This document shows positions 26,772 to 35,305 of a stretch of 64,000 nucleotides of DNA, piece by piece. Location: positions 1 to 64,000 of the forward strand of contig CAIYID010000033.1 of the NCBI GenBank assembly GCA_903926205.1, read 5' to 3'. Under the pieces are notes generated by a model, which was given only the letters and a program-made list of their open reading frames with translations, did no database searches and was not told where the DNA came from. Positions within the stretch are counted from its first letter, which is position 1; the number at the start of each line of letters is the position of its first letter. Source of the DNA: an uncultured Bdellovibrionales bacterium. Lineage in GTDB: Bacteria > Bdellovibrionota > Bdellovibrionia > Bdellovibrionales > Bdellovibrionaceae. Position numbers and translations under genes: made by a program.

Positions 26772-27188
26772 TCACTGAGCGCATTTTCTAATAGCATCGG
26801 CAATGATCGAGCAAGGAGCTGGCGGAGGAGGAGGAGCTGGGCTCACTCCCTGGCTGATTTGGGCAAAATAGGCCTGTCGTTGGACTTCGGTCATGTTTTC
26901 AGTGGCTTGATAGAATTGGTCTAAATTCTGATAAGCAGTTCGGCATTGTTGTTGAGTCATAGTTGAAATTTCACTCAACGCTTGTTGATCTTCTGCGCTT
27001 GCGCTGAGACTCGAGCAGTTGGGCACGTTAATAAGAGACTGCGAGCTGGTGCTTGTGCTGGCAACAGATGCACCTGAGATCGCAGAAGTCGCGGCAGAAG
27101 TCGCTTTGTTTTTTGTACTCATCGCCGAGTTACAACCTGTACTGAGAATGACCAAAGCTAAAACAAAAATTAGTTTCCCTGTTTTCAT
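26772..27188 (-). CDS. Small lipoprotein with Ser/Ala-rich linker and Pro-rich tail
   Basis: The 138-residue product has a standard lipoprotein signal (LALVILSTGC). A Ser/Thr/Ala-rich linker (residues 20-52) is followed by a domain with four Cys residues (PNCSS, QQCRT, APCSI, RKCAQ) and a run of six prolines. No family is recognised. It ends 83 bases before the giant GH27-like gene on the same strand; a + strand-oriented hairpin lies between. GGGGG stands four bases before the ATG. Co-expression with the glycosidase is plausible but not shown. Confidence 0.6.
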   Translation of the reverse strand: MKTGKLIFVLALVILSTGCNSAMSTKNKATSAATSAISGASVASTSTSSQSLINVPNCSSLSASAEDQQALSEISTMTQQQCRTAYQNLDQFYQATENMTEVQRQAYFAQISQGVSPAPPPPPAPCSIIADAIRKCAQ

Positions 27189-27435
27189 AAATCCCCCATT
27201 TTAAGTTTGTCTAAATTTGAAACGTTAAATTCAAGAAGTCTTATCTCTTTGCAACCTGTGCTGCTCAGTTAGACGTAAGTTTGTTTTCGAAAGTTCAAAG
27301 AAAAAATCCGGAATGACAAAAAATGGCGATCATTCTCAAAATAAGACGTAGGCGTTACAATATTTATCGAGAAACACGTTTGACAGCAGTTAATATTTGA
27401 TTTTTTTCTCAGTTTAAAGCATAAGTGCGAGTTCT

Positions 27436-27990
27436 ATGCTTATAAACTTACAAGAAATACCCGCTGAAGGAAAAACATGGAAATTTGACCGTAAAACGGC
27501 GGAATTGAATGACTTCTTGAGCCCGCTCATTGGGAAACAAGAGTATTTTGCTGATTTACATATCCTTCCTCTCTCTTCAAATAGCGGTGCTTATGAAGTT
27601 CGTAGCTCAATAAAGACCCAGCTAAAGGAACAGTGTTCTCGCTGTGGGGATGATTTTAATTATCAGCTGAATGAAAAATTTCAGAATATTCTGATGCCTT
27701 CCTTGGACACTCCCCGCGATGCCAAATTTGCTAAGCCCAATCATTTTTCTGATTTGCATGAAGAGGGACCAGATGTGGTGGAGTACGAGGGGAACACTCT
27801 CAATGTGGGTGAATTTTTTTACGAGCTCGTCGCATTGGCGGAGCCCACCATACCTATGCCTCCTGCTGACGAAAAAGGCAATTGTAGTATTTGTAAAAAA
27901 ACGTTCAAAGATCAGGCTGTTAGCTATGATTCTGGTGCGATTGAACCGGTTCACCCATTCGCTTCCCTCAAGGGACTCAAGTTGAATTGA
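27436..27990 (+). CDS. YceD/DUF177-family protein, upstream of ribosomal protein L32
   Basis: The 184-residue product has the YceD signature: a beta-rich N-terminal half, CSRCGDDF, and a later CSICKKTF pair (Cys-x2-Cys twice, spaced like a zinc site), with the ending HPFASLKGLKLN typical of the family. YceD genes commonly precede rpmF. In plants and bacteria a role in 23S rRNA processing has been reported for this family. Here the gene comes before rpmF and the fatty-acid genes, with two hairpins in between. The start ATG is the first in frame; its ribosome site is weak. Confidence 0.85.
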   Translation: MLINLQEIPAEGKTWKFDRKTAELNDFLSPLIGKQEYFADLHILPLSSNSGAYEVRSSIKTQLKEQCSRCGDDFNYQLNEKFQNILMPSLDTPRDAKFAKPNHFSDLHEEGPDVVEYEGNTLNVGEFFYELVALAEPTIPMPPADEKGNCSICKKTFKDQAVSYDSGAIEPVHPFASLKGLKLN

Positions 27991-28003
27991 GCTCAAAGAG
28001 CTT

Positions 28004-28028
28004 AAAATCAACTAAATAGTTGATTTTT
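28004..28028 (+). terminator. Terminator or attenuator between yceD-like gene and rpmF
   Basis: AAAATCAACT (28004-28013) pairs with AGTTGATTTT (28018-28027) around AAAT, followed by T. It is A/T-rich but perfect over 10 bp, so it may end or attenuate transcription before the L32 gene. Confidence 0.55.
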
Positions 28029-28066
28029 ATCCAGAGCCTCAGATACATTGCGCGCTTCTGTAGATA

Positions 28067-28091
28067 TGAAAGCAATCTTGGATTGCTTTCA
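28067..28091 (+). promoter_or_regulatory. Second hairpin in the rpmF leader
   Basis: TGAAAGCAATC (28067-28077) pairs perfectly with GATTGCTTTCA (28081-28091) around TTG. It is followed by AAAAG and has no T tract, so a terminator is less likely. It may be an L32 mRNA leader structure or a processing site. Confidence 0.45.
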
Positions 28092-28150
28092 AAAGAAAGA
28101 TAGCAAAGCAATTTAGATTTGTTTTGAAAATATTAAAAGTGAGGTTAATC

Positions 28151-28339
28151 ATGCCAACTCCTAAGAAAAAGACGTCAAGAGCACGTCGTGACCAACGTCG
28201 CAGCCATGATGCAATTGCATTACCAGGCGTTGCTATTGATAAAAAAACAAAAGAGGTCATTCGTCCTCATCGCGCGAACAAAGGTGCTGATGGTGCTCTT
28301 TATTACAAAGGCAAGCAAATTACAGCGGCTGACGAGTAA
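28151..28339 (+). CDS. rpmF: Ribosomal protein L32
   Basis: The 62-residue product begins MPTPKKKTSRARRDQRRSHD, the standard basic L32 N-terminus. ATG 28151 has GAGG six bases upstream, so I prefer it to the upstream 28124 frame start. It is a component of the large ribosomal subunit. It lacks the four zinc Cys residues found in some L32 forms, so it is the Cys-free type. Only eight bases separate it from fabH. In many bacteria plsX lies in between; here it does not. Confidence 0.93.
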   Translation: MPTPKKKTSRARRDQRRSHDAIALPGVAIDKKTKEVIRPHRANKGADGALYYKGKQITAADE

Positions 28340-28347
28340 AAGCGAAT

Positions 28348-29334
28348 ATGTTTTCTACCCGTATTGCCGGAACGGGCTCTTATTTACCTGAGCGGATTCT
28401 TTCTAATTTCGATTTAGAGAAATTGGTGGATACCAATGATCAGTGGATTCGAGAACGTACGGGTATTGAGCGCAGACATATTGCAGCTCCAGGCGAAGCC
28501 ACTTCTGACTTGGCTTTAAAAGCCAGTCAACGAGCGCTGGAAGCAGCAGGGTTAAAAGCGGCTGATCTTGATATGATCATCTTTGCAACTATCACAGGCG
28601 ATCAATTGATGCCGGCCACCGCCTGTTTTCTTCAAGAAAAATTAGGTTGTAAATCCATACCAGCTTTTGATTTAGCTGCAGCTTGTTCAGGATTTATTTA
28701 TGGCCTGACTGTCGCAGATCAATTCATACGCACAGGAATGCATAAAAATATTCTCGTGGTAGGCGCAGAGGTTCTGCATAATTTTATCAATTATAAAGAT
28801 CGTGAAACCTGTATTCTCTTTGGTGATGCTTCAGGTGCTTTTGTTGTTTCTCGCGCGGAAGCTGGCGACAAAAATGTAATTATGAGTTCGCATTTGCATG
28901 CAGAAGGCTCCTTGGCGGAACTTTTAGTAGTGAATGGTGTGGGCTCAAAAAAGCCACTCTCTCCAGAAACATTTGGTTCAGAAGATTCCTATGTGAAAAT
29001 GAAGGGTCGAGAAATTTATAAGAATGCCGTGCGGGTGATGTCTCAATGTGCTCAACAAGCATTGGAACACAATAAAGTTAAAATCGATGAAGTTTCTTGG
29101 TTGGTTCCTCATCAGGCCAACACTCGTATTATGGAGGCCGTTGCCAACCATTTTAATTTTCCACAAGAGCGAGTGATCAATATAGTCTCAGAAATGGGAA
29201 ATACTTCTTCAGCCACAGTTCCAGTGGCTTTTGATACTGCTGTTCGTGACGGACGTATTCAGAGAGGTCAAATCATTCTCTTCACTGTCTTTGGAGCGGG
29301 ACTCACCTCAGGAAGTATGCTCCTTCGATATTAA
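28348..29334 (+). CDS. fabH: 3-oxoacyl-[ACP] synthase III
   Basis: The 328-residue product starts the fatty-acid elongation cycle by condensing acetyl-CoA (or another short acyl-CoA) with malonyl-ACP. The catalytic triad is visible: Cys113 (AAACSGF), His in VPHQAN, and Asn in EMGNTSSA. N-terminal TRIAGTGSYLPE and the RTGIERR segment are typical. It follows rpmF by eight bases and begins the fab cluster, so it is presumably co-transcribed with L32 and the genes after it. The length is normal and the start Met follows a weak site. Confidence 0.97.
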   Translation: MFSTRIAGTGSYLPERILSNFDLEKLVDTNDQWIRERTGIERRHIAAPGEATSDLALKASQRALEAAGLKAADLDMIIFATITGDQLMPATACFLQEKLGCKSIPAFDLAAACSGFIYGLTVADQFIRTGMHKNILVVGAEVLHNFINYKDRETCILFGDASGAFVVSRAEAGDKNVIMSSHLHAEGSLAELLVVNGVGSKKPLSPETFGSEDSYVKMKGREIYKNAVRVMSQCAQQALEHNKVKIDEVSWLVPHQANTRIMEAVANHFNFPQERVINIVSEMGNTSSATVPVAFDTAVRDGRIQRGQIILFTVFGAGLTSGSMLLRY

Positions 29335-29405
29335 AATACCTGTGGGTAAGCCACCAGAAAAAACAACTGAGCAAATGCCTTTTAGTAAAAACAGAGGAGT
29401 GAAGA

Positions 29406-30371
29406 ATGGCAATGTTGGTATTTCCAGGCCAAGGAAGCCAGAAACCCGGAATGGGGAAGTTTCTTTTCGAAAATTTCGGATTGGCAAAAGAGTGTTTTGA
29501 TGAAGGTTCCGAAGCACTAAAATTAGACTTAAAACAATTATGTTTCAATGCAAGTGAAAGTGATCTAGCACTTACAGAAAATACTCAGCCGGCACTTTTA
29601 GTGACCTCGACGGCGACACAAAAGGTTTTGCGCTCAGAGTTTGGAGTCCAACCCTCTATGTCTGCAGGTCATTCAGTTGGTGAATATGCCGCACTGGTCG
29701 CTGCAGGAGTTTTGGATTTCGCCGCGGCAATTCGGGCAGTGCGAATACGCGGTCAAGCTATGCAATCCGCCGTACCCACTGGAAAAGGTGGAATGGCAGC
29801 TCTCATGGGATTGGAACCTCAACAAGCTGAGGAGCTTTGCGCCTTTGTAGAGAAACGATCAGGTAAAAGTCCACTCTCCCCGGCCAACTTCAACTGCCCT
29901 GGACAGATAGTTGTGAGTGGAGCAGCGCCTGCCATAGAATGGCTAAGAACTGAGTTTAAAGTTGAAAATTTATGGGGTGAGACTGGGCCGACGCGAGTTA
30001 AAGTGATTCCTTTGCAAGTTTCTGCTCCTTTTCATTGTGCAATGATGAAACCCGCCGAAGAGAAAATGCGTGAAGTATTGTCTGCAATTCCATTTAAGAA
30101 CGCTGACTTTGGAATTATTCAAAATTTTCAGGCTCTCGTTGAGACTCAGGCCGAGCAGCTGAAGGAGAATCTGATTCGTCAAATCTCTGCACCCGTTCGC
30201 TGGACCCAGAGTATGCAAGAAGCTCAAAAACTTGGGTTTACACAAATTATTGAATGTGGTGGTGGAAAAGTTTTGGCTGGATTATTGAAAAAAATTTCTC
30301 CCGATTTTCAAGTTTATTCCACTAATTCATTAGATGATCTCAAGTTGATTGAGTCATTAGCAATAGTTTAA
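29406..30371 (+). CDS. fabD: Malonyl-CoA:ACP transacylase
   Basis: The 321-residue product moves malonyl groups from CoA to ACP, supplying the extender units of fatty-acid synthesis. The family motifs are PGQGSQKPGMG at the N-terminus and the catalytic Ser in AGHSVGEYAAL. A later His region (QVSAPFHCAMM) provides the base. The ATG has GGAG six bases upstream. It lies 71 bases after fabH and 13 before fabG. All landmarks are in normal positions. Confidence 0.96.
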   Translation: MAMLVFPGQGSQKPGMGKFLFENFGLAKECFDEGSEALKLDLKQLCFNASESDLALTENTQPALLVTSTATQKVLRSEFGVQPSMSAGHSVGEYAALVAAGVLDFAAAIRAVRIRGQAMQSAVPTGKGGMAALMGLEPQQAEELCAFVEKRSGKSPLSPANFNCPGQIVVSGAAPAIEWLRTEFKVENLWGETGPTRVKVIPLQVSAPFHCAMMKPAEEKMREVLSAIPFKNADFGIIQNFQALVETQAEQLKENLIRQISAPVRWTQSMQEAQKLGFTQIIECGGGKVLAGLLKKISPDFQVYSTNSLDDLKLIESLAIV

Positions 30372-30384
30372 AGGAGCGTTTCAA

Positions 30385-31140
30385 GTGAGCGATCTTAAAG
30401 GTAAAAAAATATTTGTTACAGGTGGAAGTCGCGGTATCGGTTCATCAATCGTGAAAATTTTAGCAAAAAAAGGAGCCACTGTCGCATTTACTTACTCTTC
30501 GAGAGAGGATTCAGCCGCTCAATTACTTTCCGAGTTGCTAAGTCTTGATTCAGGAGCAGGACACTTCTATTTGCAAATGGATTTGGCGAAAGAAGAGTCC
30601 GTCAAAAGTGTTGTAGAACAAGTTTTGACTAAGTTCATCGACATTGATGGGGTTGTGAATAATGCAGGAATAACCAAAGATGGACTTCTTTTACGAATGA
30701 AAACAGAGGACTTTGATTCTGTTATTCAGACGAATCTGCGCGGCGGATTTTTGGTCACTAAAGGCTTTTTAAAACCCATGTTGAAGGCACGAAAAGGCTC
30801 TATCGTTAATATTACAAGTGTGATTGGTCAAACAGGTAATGCTGGACAGGCAAACTATGCGGCCAGTAAAGCTGGCACAGAAGCTTTTTCTAAGTCTATT
30901 GCCCTTGAAGTGGCCTCGCGAAATATTCGCGTGAATTGTATCGCTCCTGGTTTTATCGCAACTGAAATGACTCAAACTTTGTCTGAAGACGTAAGAAAAC
31001 AAATTTTATCTAAAATTCCTCTTGAGAGAATCGCTGAGCCTGAAGAAGTTGCTTACGCGGCTGCCTTTCTTTTAAGCGATGAATCTAAGTATATGACCGG
31101 CCAGACGCTAAGCGTCAATGGCGGAATGTACATGGGTTGA
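30385..31140 (+). CDS. fabG: 3-oxoacyl-[ACP] reductase
   Basis: The 251-residue short-chain dehydrogenase carries out the first reduction of the elongation cycle with NADPH. It has TGGSRGIG for cofactor binding, NNAG, the catalytic Ser of NITSVIG, and Tyr-x3-Lys (YAASKAG). The start is a GTG with GGAG eight bases upstream. Position between fabD and acpP makes FabG more likely than another SDR, and the C-terminal Y-M-TGQTLSVNGG matches FabG well. Confidence 0.96.
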   Translation: MSDLKGKKIFVTGGSRGIGSSIVKILAKKGATVAFTYSSREDSAAQLLSELLSLDSGAGHFYLQMDLAKEESVKSVVEQVLTKFIDIDGVVNNAGITKDGLLLRMKTEDFDSVIQTNLRGGFLVTKGFLKPMLKARKGSIVNITSVIGQTGNAGQANYAASKAGTEAFSKSIALEVASRNIRVNCIAPGFIATEMTQTLSEDVRKQILSKIPLERIAEPEEVAYAAAFLLSDESKYMTGQTLSVNGGMYMG

Positions 31141-31235
31141 TTTTTAGTCAGAAAACAAGGAAAACTACGGCTTCAGCTATTAAGTGAATTTGTCACAAAA
31201 TATAAAAAGGAATTATTATGCAGACGGAGGTTCGC

Positions 31236-31472
31236 ATGGGATTGAATCCTAAAATTAAAGACATCATCGTTGAACAACTTGGTGTTGAGCCAGAAAAAGT
31301 AAAAATCGAAGCTTCTTTTATCGATGATCTTGGCGCTGACAGCCTAGATATCGTTGAATTAGTTATGGCGATGGAAGAAGAGTTTGATCTTGAAATTCCT
31401 GATGAAGATGCTGAAAAACTTCGTACTGTTGGCGATGTCGCTTCTTATTTAGAGAAAAAAGGTAAAGTTTAA
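31236..31472 (+). CDS. acpP: Acyl carrier protein
   Basis: The 78-residue acidic helical protein carries growing acyl chains on a phosphopantetheine arm attached to the Ser of [11 protein letters not shown] prefer ATG 31236 because GGAGG lies five bases upstream and the resulting length is standard. ATG 31218 also has a reasonable site (AAGGA, six bases) and would add MQTEVR. It sits between fabG and fabF, the usual order. Confidence 0.95.
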   Translation: MGLNPKIKDIIVEQLGVEPEKVKIEASFIDDLGADSLDIVELVMAMEEEFDLEIPDEDAEKLRTVGDVASYLEKKGKV

Positions 31473-31483
31473 TACTTTAACTC

Positions 31484-32782
31484 ATGAGTACTTCTAGACA
31501 TTCTACTAATTCAAAATATGCCCGAGCAATCGCTTCGCCCAATCATCGAGTCGTAGTGACTGGTGTGGGCGCAGTGAGTCCTTTGGGATTATCGATTGAG
31601 GAGTCTTGGAAGAACGCCTTAGCCGGCAAGTCTGCCATTGCGAAGATCACTCGTTTTAATACCGAAGGTTACGACGTTACTTTTGCTGGAGAAGTGAAGG
31701 GTTTTAATTCCGACACTTATATCCATAAAAAAGAACAAAAAAAAATGGACACCTTCATTCATTATGCAATGGCTTCTACAGAGATGGCTTTGCAAATGGC
31801 TGGACTGGGTGATCTTGTCTCTAAACCCGAATTGGGTGCTCGTACAGGTTGTTTAATCGGCGTTGGGCTTGGTGGTCTACCAGGCATTGAAGAACAACAT
31901 CAAAAAATGCTTGAACGAGGTCCTGGACGAATTAGCCCCTTTTTTATTCCTATGGTCATTGCGAATCTTGCGGCAGGCCAAGTGAGCATCAAGTATGGGC
32001 TTCAAGGTGCTAATTATTCTGTCACCTCGGCTTGTGCTTCTGGGGCTCATGCTATTGGCGAAGCCATGAATTACATTCGTCATGGCCATTACGATATGAT
32101 GGTCGCTGGTGGGGCGGAAAGTACCATTTGCAAGATGGCGATTGGTGGTTTTGCTGCCATGAAAGCCTTATCAACTCGCAATGATGATCCGGAGAGAGCC
32201 TCTCGTCCTTTTGATAAGGACCGAGATGGTTTTGTTCTCGCCGAAGGCTCGGCCACTTTAATTTTAGAATCTTTAGAACATGCGGAAAAACGAGGAGCTA
32301 ACATCATTTGTGAACTTACAGGTTACGGAGTTTCCAGTGATGCGTATCACATGACGACACCAGCTCCTGAAGGTCGTGGAGCAGCGGCGGCGGTAGCAAT
32401 GTCCTTGAAAGATGCCAATCTTCTTCCGGAGGAAATTCAATACGCCAACGCTCATGGGACAAGCACTCCTGTGGGAGACGACTTGGAATCGAAAGCTTTA
32501 AAATCAGTTTTTGGGGAACACTCGAAAAAACTTTGGGTTTCTTCAACTAAAAGTATGATGGGCCATGCCTTGGGTGCCGCAGGAGCTATTGAATCGGCTT
32601 TTTGTGTGATGAGTATCAAAGATCAAATGGTTGCTCCCACAATTAATTTAACAAATCCCAGCGAAGGTTGTGATTTGGATTATGTTCCTCATGAAGCCCG
32701 TTCAGGAAAAATTCAAAACGTGATTAATAACTCCTTTGGCTTTGGCGGGACTAACGCCTGCTTGGTGTTCTCAAAATTATGA
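31484..32782 (+). CDS. fabF: 3-oxoacyl-[ACP] synthase II
   Basis: The 432-residue elongation condensing enzyme has catalytic Cys in TSACASGAHA, His in NAHGTSTPVGD and His in MGHALGAAGA, with the C-terminal NNSFGFGGTNA. The first 20 residues form a Ser/Arg-rich extension before the standard VVVTGVGAVSPLG, slightly longer than usual; an internal start is possible but there is no better site. It overlaps rpiB by four bases, so the operon continues into sugar metabolism. Confidence 0.96.
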   Translation: MSTSRHSTNSKYARAIASPNHRVVVTGVGAVSPLGLSIEESWKNALAGKSAIAKITRFNTEGYDVTFAGEVKGFNSDTYIHKKEQKKMDTFIHYAMASTEMALQMAGLGDLVSKPELGARTGCLIGVGLGGLPGIEEQHQKMLERGPGRISPFFIPMVIANLAAGQVSIKYGLQGANYSVTSACASGAHAIGEAMNYIRHGHYDMMVAGGAESTICKMAIGGFAAMKALSTRNDDPERASRPFDKDRDGFVLAEGSATLILESLEHAEKRGANIICELTGYGVSSDAYHMTTPAPEGRGAAAAVAMSLKDANLLPEEIQYANAHGTSTPVGDDLESKALKSVFGEHSKKLWVSSTKSMMGHALGAAGAIESAFCVMSIKDQMVAPTINLTNPSEGCDLDYVPHEARSGKIQNVINNSFGFGGTNACLVFSKL

Positions 32783-33288
32783 TTAAAATTTATATTGCAT
32801 CGGACCATGGTGGACTTGAACTTAAATCAAAAGTCCTTATGGAATTACGGTCCTCAACTTATGCTAATCATTACGAAACGCATGATTTGGGTCCACAATC
32901 GAATGAATCAGTGGATTATCCGGACTATGCCGATTTGGTTTGTAAAAAAATGCATGGTTTACGTTTAATTAATTCTAATGACACTGGAAATAAAGATCAA
33001 TCAGTTGAATACAAACATTTTCCTGTTGAATTTGGAATTCTGATTTGCGGCAGTGGTCAGGGCATGGCTATGCGAGCAAATAAATATCTCCAAATTCGGG
33101 CAGCTCTTTGTTGGACACCAGAAATCGCAAAACTGGCTCGTGAACATAATGATGCTAATATTCTATGTCTGGGGGCCCGAGTGACCGACCACGAACTTTG
33201 CTTGAAAATTATGCAGGAATTTTTAAAAACTAACTTTGCAGGTGGTCGGCACCGCCAAAGACTTGTCAAAGTTTCCAGCCCCGTGTGA
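32779..33288 (+). CDS. rpiB: Ribose-5-phosphate isomerase B
   Basis: The 169-residue product interconverts ribose 5-phosphate and ribulose 5-phosphate. It has the RpiB landmarks IASDHGGLELK, DYPDYA, the catalytic Cys in LICGSGQGMAMRANK and HNDANILCLGARV. The family is usually about 145-155 residues. Here the extra length is a loop of about 20 residues after YADLVCKKM (around residues 58-78) that I do not see in standard members. The start overlaps fabF by four bases; glyA follows. Confidence 0.93.
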   Translation: MIKIYIASDHGGLELKSKVLMELRSSTYANHYETHDLGPQSNESVDYPDYADLVCKKMHGLRLINSNDTGNKDQSVEYKHFPVEFGILICGSGQGMAMRANKYLQIRAALCWTPEIAKLAREHNDANILCLGARVTDHELCLKIMQEFLKTNFAGGRHRQRLVKVSSPV

Positions 33289-33348
33289 AATGCCTCAAAA
33301 GAAAAACTAGCTACTATTCTATTACTAGCATCAGGGAGAGTATATTTG

Positions 33349-34602
33349 ATGTCGACCTTCAATTTATCTCAAATTAAAAATTCAGATTCAGAAGTTTTTT
33401 CCGCCATTGAAAAAGAAATTCATCGCCAGCAATTTGGTCTAGAGATGATCGCTTCAGAGAATTACACTTCCCTTGCTGTGATGGAAGCCCAAGGCAGTGT
33501 GCTGACAAATAAATATGCCGAAGGCTATCCTGGCAAGCGCTACTACGGAGGCTGTCAGTTTGTTGATCAAGTAGAAACAATCGCCATTGATCGGTTAAAG
33601 AAGTTGTTTAACTGTCAGTATGCCAACGTTCAACCTCACTCTGGCTCTCAAGCCAATATGGCTGTCTATCTTGCCGCTCTTCAAGCGGGAGATGTTATTT
33701 TAGGAATGGATCTTTCTCATGGTGGTCACCTCACTCATGGTTCTTCAGTGAATTTTTCAGGAATCCTATTTAAAGCCGCCTCCTACAAACTGGATCCTGA
33801 AACTGGTCTTATTAATTACGAGACTCTTCGTAAAACAGCTTTAGAAGTAAAACCAAAAATGATCATTGCTGGTTACAGCGCTTATCCTCGATTTTTGGAC
33901 TTCGCGAAATTCAAAGAAATCGCTTTAGAAGTTGGTGCTGTTTTGATGGTGGATATGGCTCACTTTGCAGGTCTCGTAGCGACTGGCATTCATCCCTCCC
34001 CTTTTCCTTATGCTGATTATGTGACTTCCACGACGCATAAAACATTGCGAGGTCCTCGCGGTGGAATCATTTTGACTAACTCAGAAGAAAATATGAAGAA
34101 AATGAATTCTAAAATTTTTCCTGGAATTCAAGGTGGGCCACTCGAACATGTGATTGCGGGAAAAGCCGTGGCCTTTGGCGAAGCTCTTCGCCCTGAATTT
34201 AAAATTTATATGCAGCAAGTGGTCAATAACGCTAAAACGTTAGCGGAACAACTCATGAGTGAAGGCTTTCAGCTTGTGACCAATGGTACTGATAACCATC
34301 TCATCCTTTTGGATCTTTCGAATAAGGAAGTGACCGGTAAATTGGCAGAAATCTCTTTGGATGAAGCTGGGATCACTGTGAACAAAAACACTGTGCCTAA
34401 TGAAAAACGCAGTCCTTTTGTCACTAGTGGTATTCGAATTGGTACACCCGCCCTCACAACTCGAGGTATGGGTCCAGGGGAGATGAAACAGATTGGAAAA
34501 TGGATTTCTGCTATATTAAAAGATCCAGAAAATGTGAACCTAAAAGCTAAAATTAAGAGTGATGTCGAAGTCTTGTGCGAAAAACATCCAATTTACTTAT
34601 AG
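33349..34602 (+). CDS. glyA: Serine hydroxymethyltransferase
   Basis: The 417-residue PLP enzyme converts serine and tetrahydrofolate to glycine and 5,10-methylene-THF. Motifs are [33 protein letters not shown]-like [11 protein letters not shown], and the PLP Lys in [16 protein letters not shown] 33349 is preceded by an in-frame TTG at 33346; the GGGAG site is closer to ideal distance from the TTG, so one extra Met is possible. The gene is followed by a strong terminator and is the last of the rpmF-fab-rpiB-glyA string. Confidence 0.97.
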   Translation: MSTFNLSQIKNSDSEVFSAIEKEIHRQQFGLEMIASENYTSLAVMEAQGSVLTNKYAEGYPGKRYYGGCQFVDQVETIAIDRLKKLFNCQYANVQPHSGSQANMAVYLAALQAGDVILGMDLSHGGHLTHGSSVNFSGILFKAASYKLDPETGLINYETLRKTALEVKPKMIIAGYSAYPRFLDFAKFKEIALEVGAVLMVDMAHFAGLVATGIHPSPFPYADYVTSTTHKTLRGPRGGIILTNSEENMKKMNSKIFPGIQGGPLEHVIAGKAVAFGEALRPEFKIYMQQVVNNAKTLAEQLMSEGFQLVTNGTDNHLILLDLSNKEVTGKLAEISLDEAGITVNKNTVPNEKRSPFVTSGIRIGTPALTTRGMGPGEMKQIGKWISAILKDPENVNLKAKIKSDVEVLCEKHPIYL

Positions 34603-34627
34603 AGTTCAATCAAAGGCTAAATATTTG

Positions 34628-34655
34628 CAAGTAAAGACAGTGCTTTACTTGTTTT
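34628..34655 (+). terminator. Rho-independent terminator after glyA
   Basis: CAAGTAAAG (34628-34636) pairs with CTTTACTTG (34643-34651) around ACAGTG, followed by TTTT. It lies 25 bases after the glyA stop and ends the fab-rpiB-glyA transcription unit. Confidence 0.85.
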
Positions 34656-34701
34656 GAACTAGACTTCCTTAAGAGTCCTATGAGACGATAAACTCACATC
34701 A

Positions 34702-35304
34702 ATGAAAGTATCATCTCAAGGATTTTTGCTTAATTTATTGTTTCTATTGATTTTTGCCGCCTGCGGGCAGGTTTCGCTTCGCCAACCAAGCTCAGAACAA
34801 CTTCCGGAAATTCAGGATGAAGATTGCGCAGAAGATTCGACCTCAGATGAATCTTCTGCTGAAGTTGAAATTATATCTCCAAACCATTTATCTGAGGAAA
34901 GCCTTGATTGGCCTGTAGATACCGCCCGCTTATCCAGAGGTTTTAGCTTAAAACCCACAGGTAAGCGCCGAAAACCTCATTATGGAATTGATCTTGCTGC
35001 AGCAAAAGGCACTTCGATTTTTTCAGCCCAAGACGGAATAGTTATTTATGCTGGACATGAATTCAAAGGTTTTGGTCGAGTGATTATGATCGAGGGGGAA
35101 TCTGGATTTGCGACTCTCTATGCTCATCTTTCAAAGATCAAGGTTAAGCAAGGTCAAAAAGTAACTCGAGGAATGCTCATTGGTGCTATGGGACGGACCG
35201 GTCGCGCGAGTGGTGTTCACCTTCATTTTGAGATTCGGAAAGACCGAATCCCAGTTAATCCTCTTCTTTATTTGCCAAATTCACAAGTGGCTGCTGGACG
35301 CTAG
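34702..35304 (+). CDS. M23-family (LytM-type) peptidase lipoprotein
   Basis: The 200-residue product has a lipobox (Phe-Ala-Ala-Cys), an acidic linker (residues 30-65) and a compact M23 domain. Zinc-site motifs are H-x3-D (HYGIDLAA) and HLHFE, with the middle Leu/Ala-x-His (LYAHLS) also present. All metal ligands are kept, so a peptidoglycan endopeptidase or an activator of amidases is likely, acting from a membrane anchor in the periplasm. It stands alone between the glyA terminator and a convergent beta-barrel gene (35306), whose stop lies two bases away. Confidence 0.88.
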   Translation: MKVSSQGFLLNLLFLLIFAACGQVSLRQPSSEQLPEIQDEDCAEDSTSDESSAEVEIISPNHLSEESLDWPVDTARLSRGFSLKPTGKRRKPHYGIDLAAAKGTSIFSAQDGIVIYAGHEFKGFGRVIMIEGESGFATLYAHLSKIKVKQGQKVTRGMLIGAMGRTGRASGVHLHFEIRKDRIPVNPLLYLPNSQVAAGR

Positions 35305-35305
35305 A

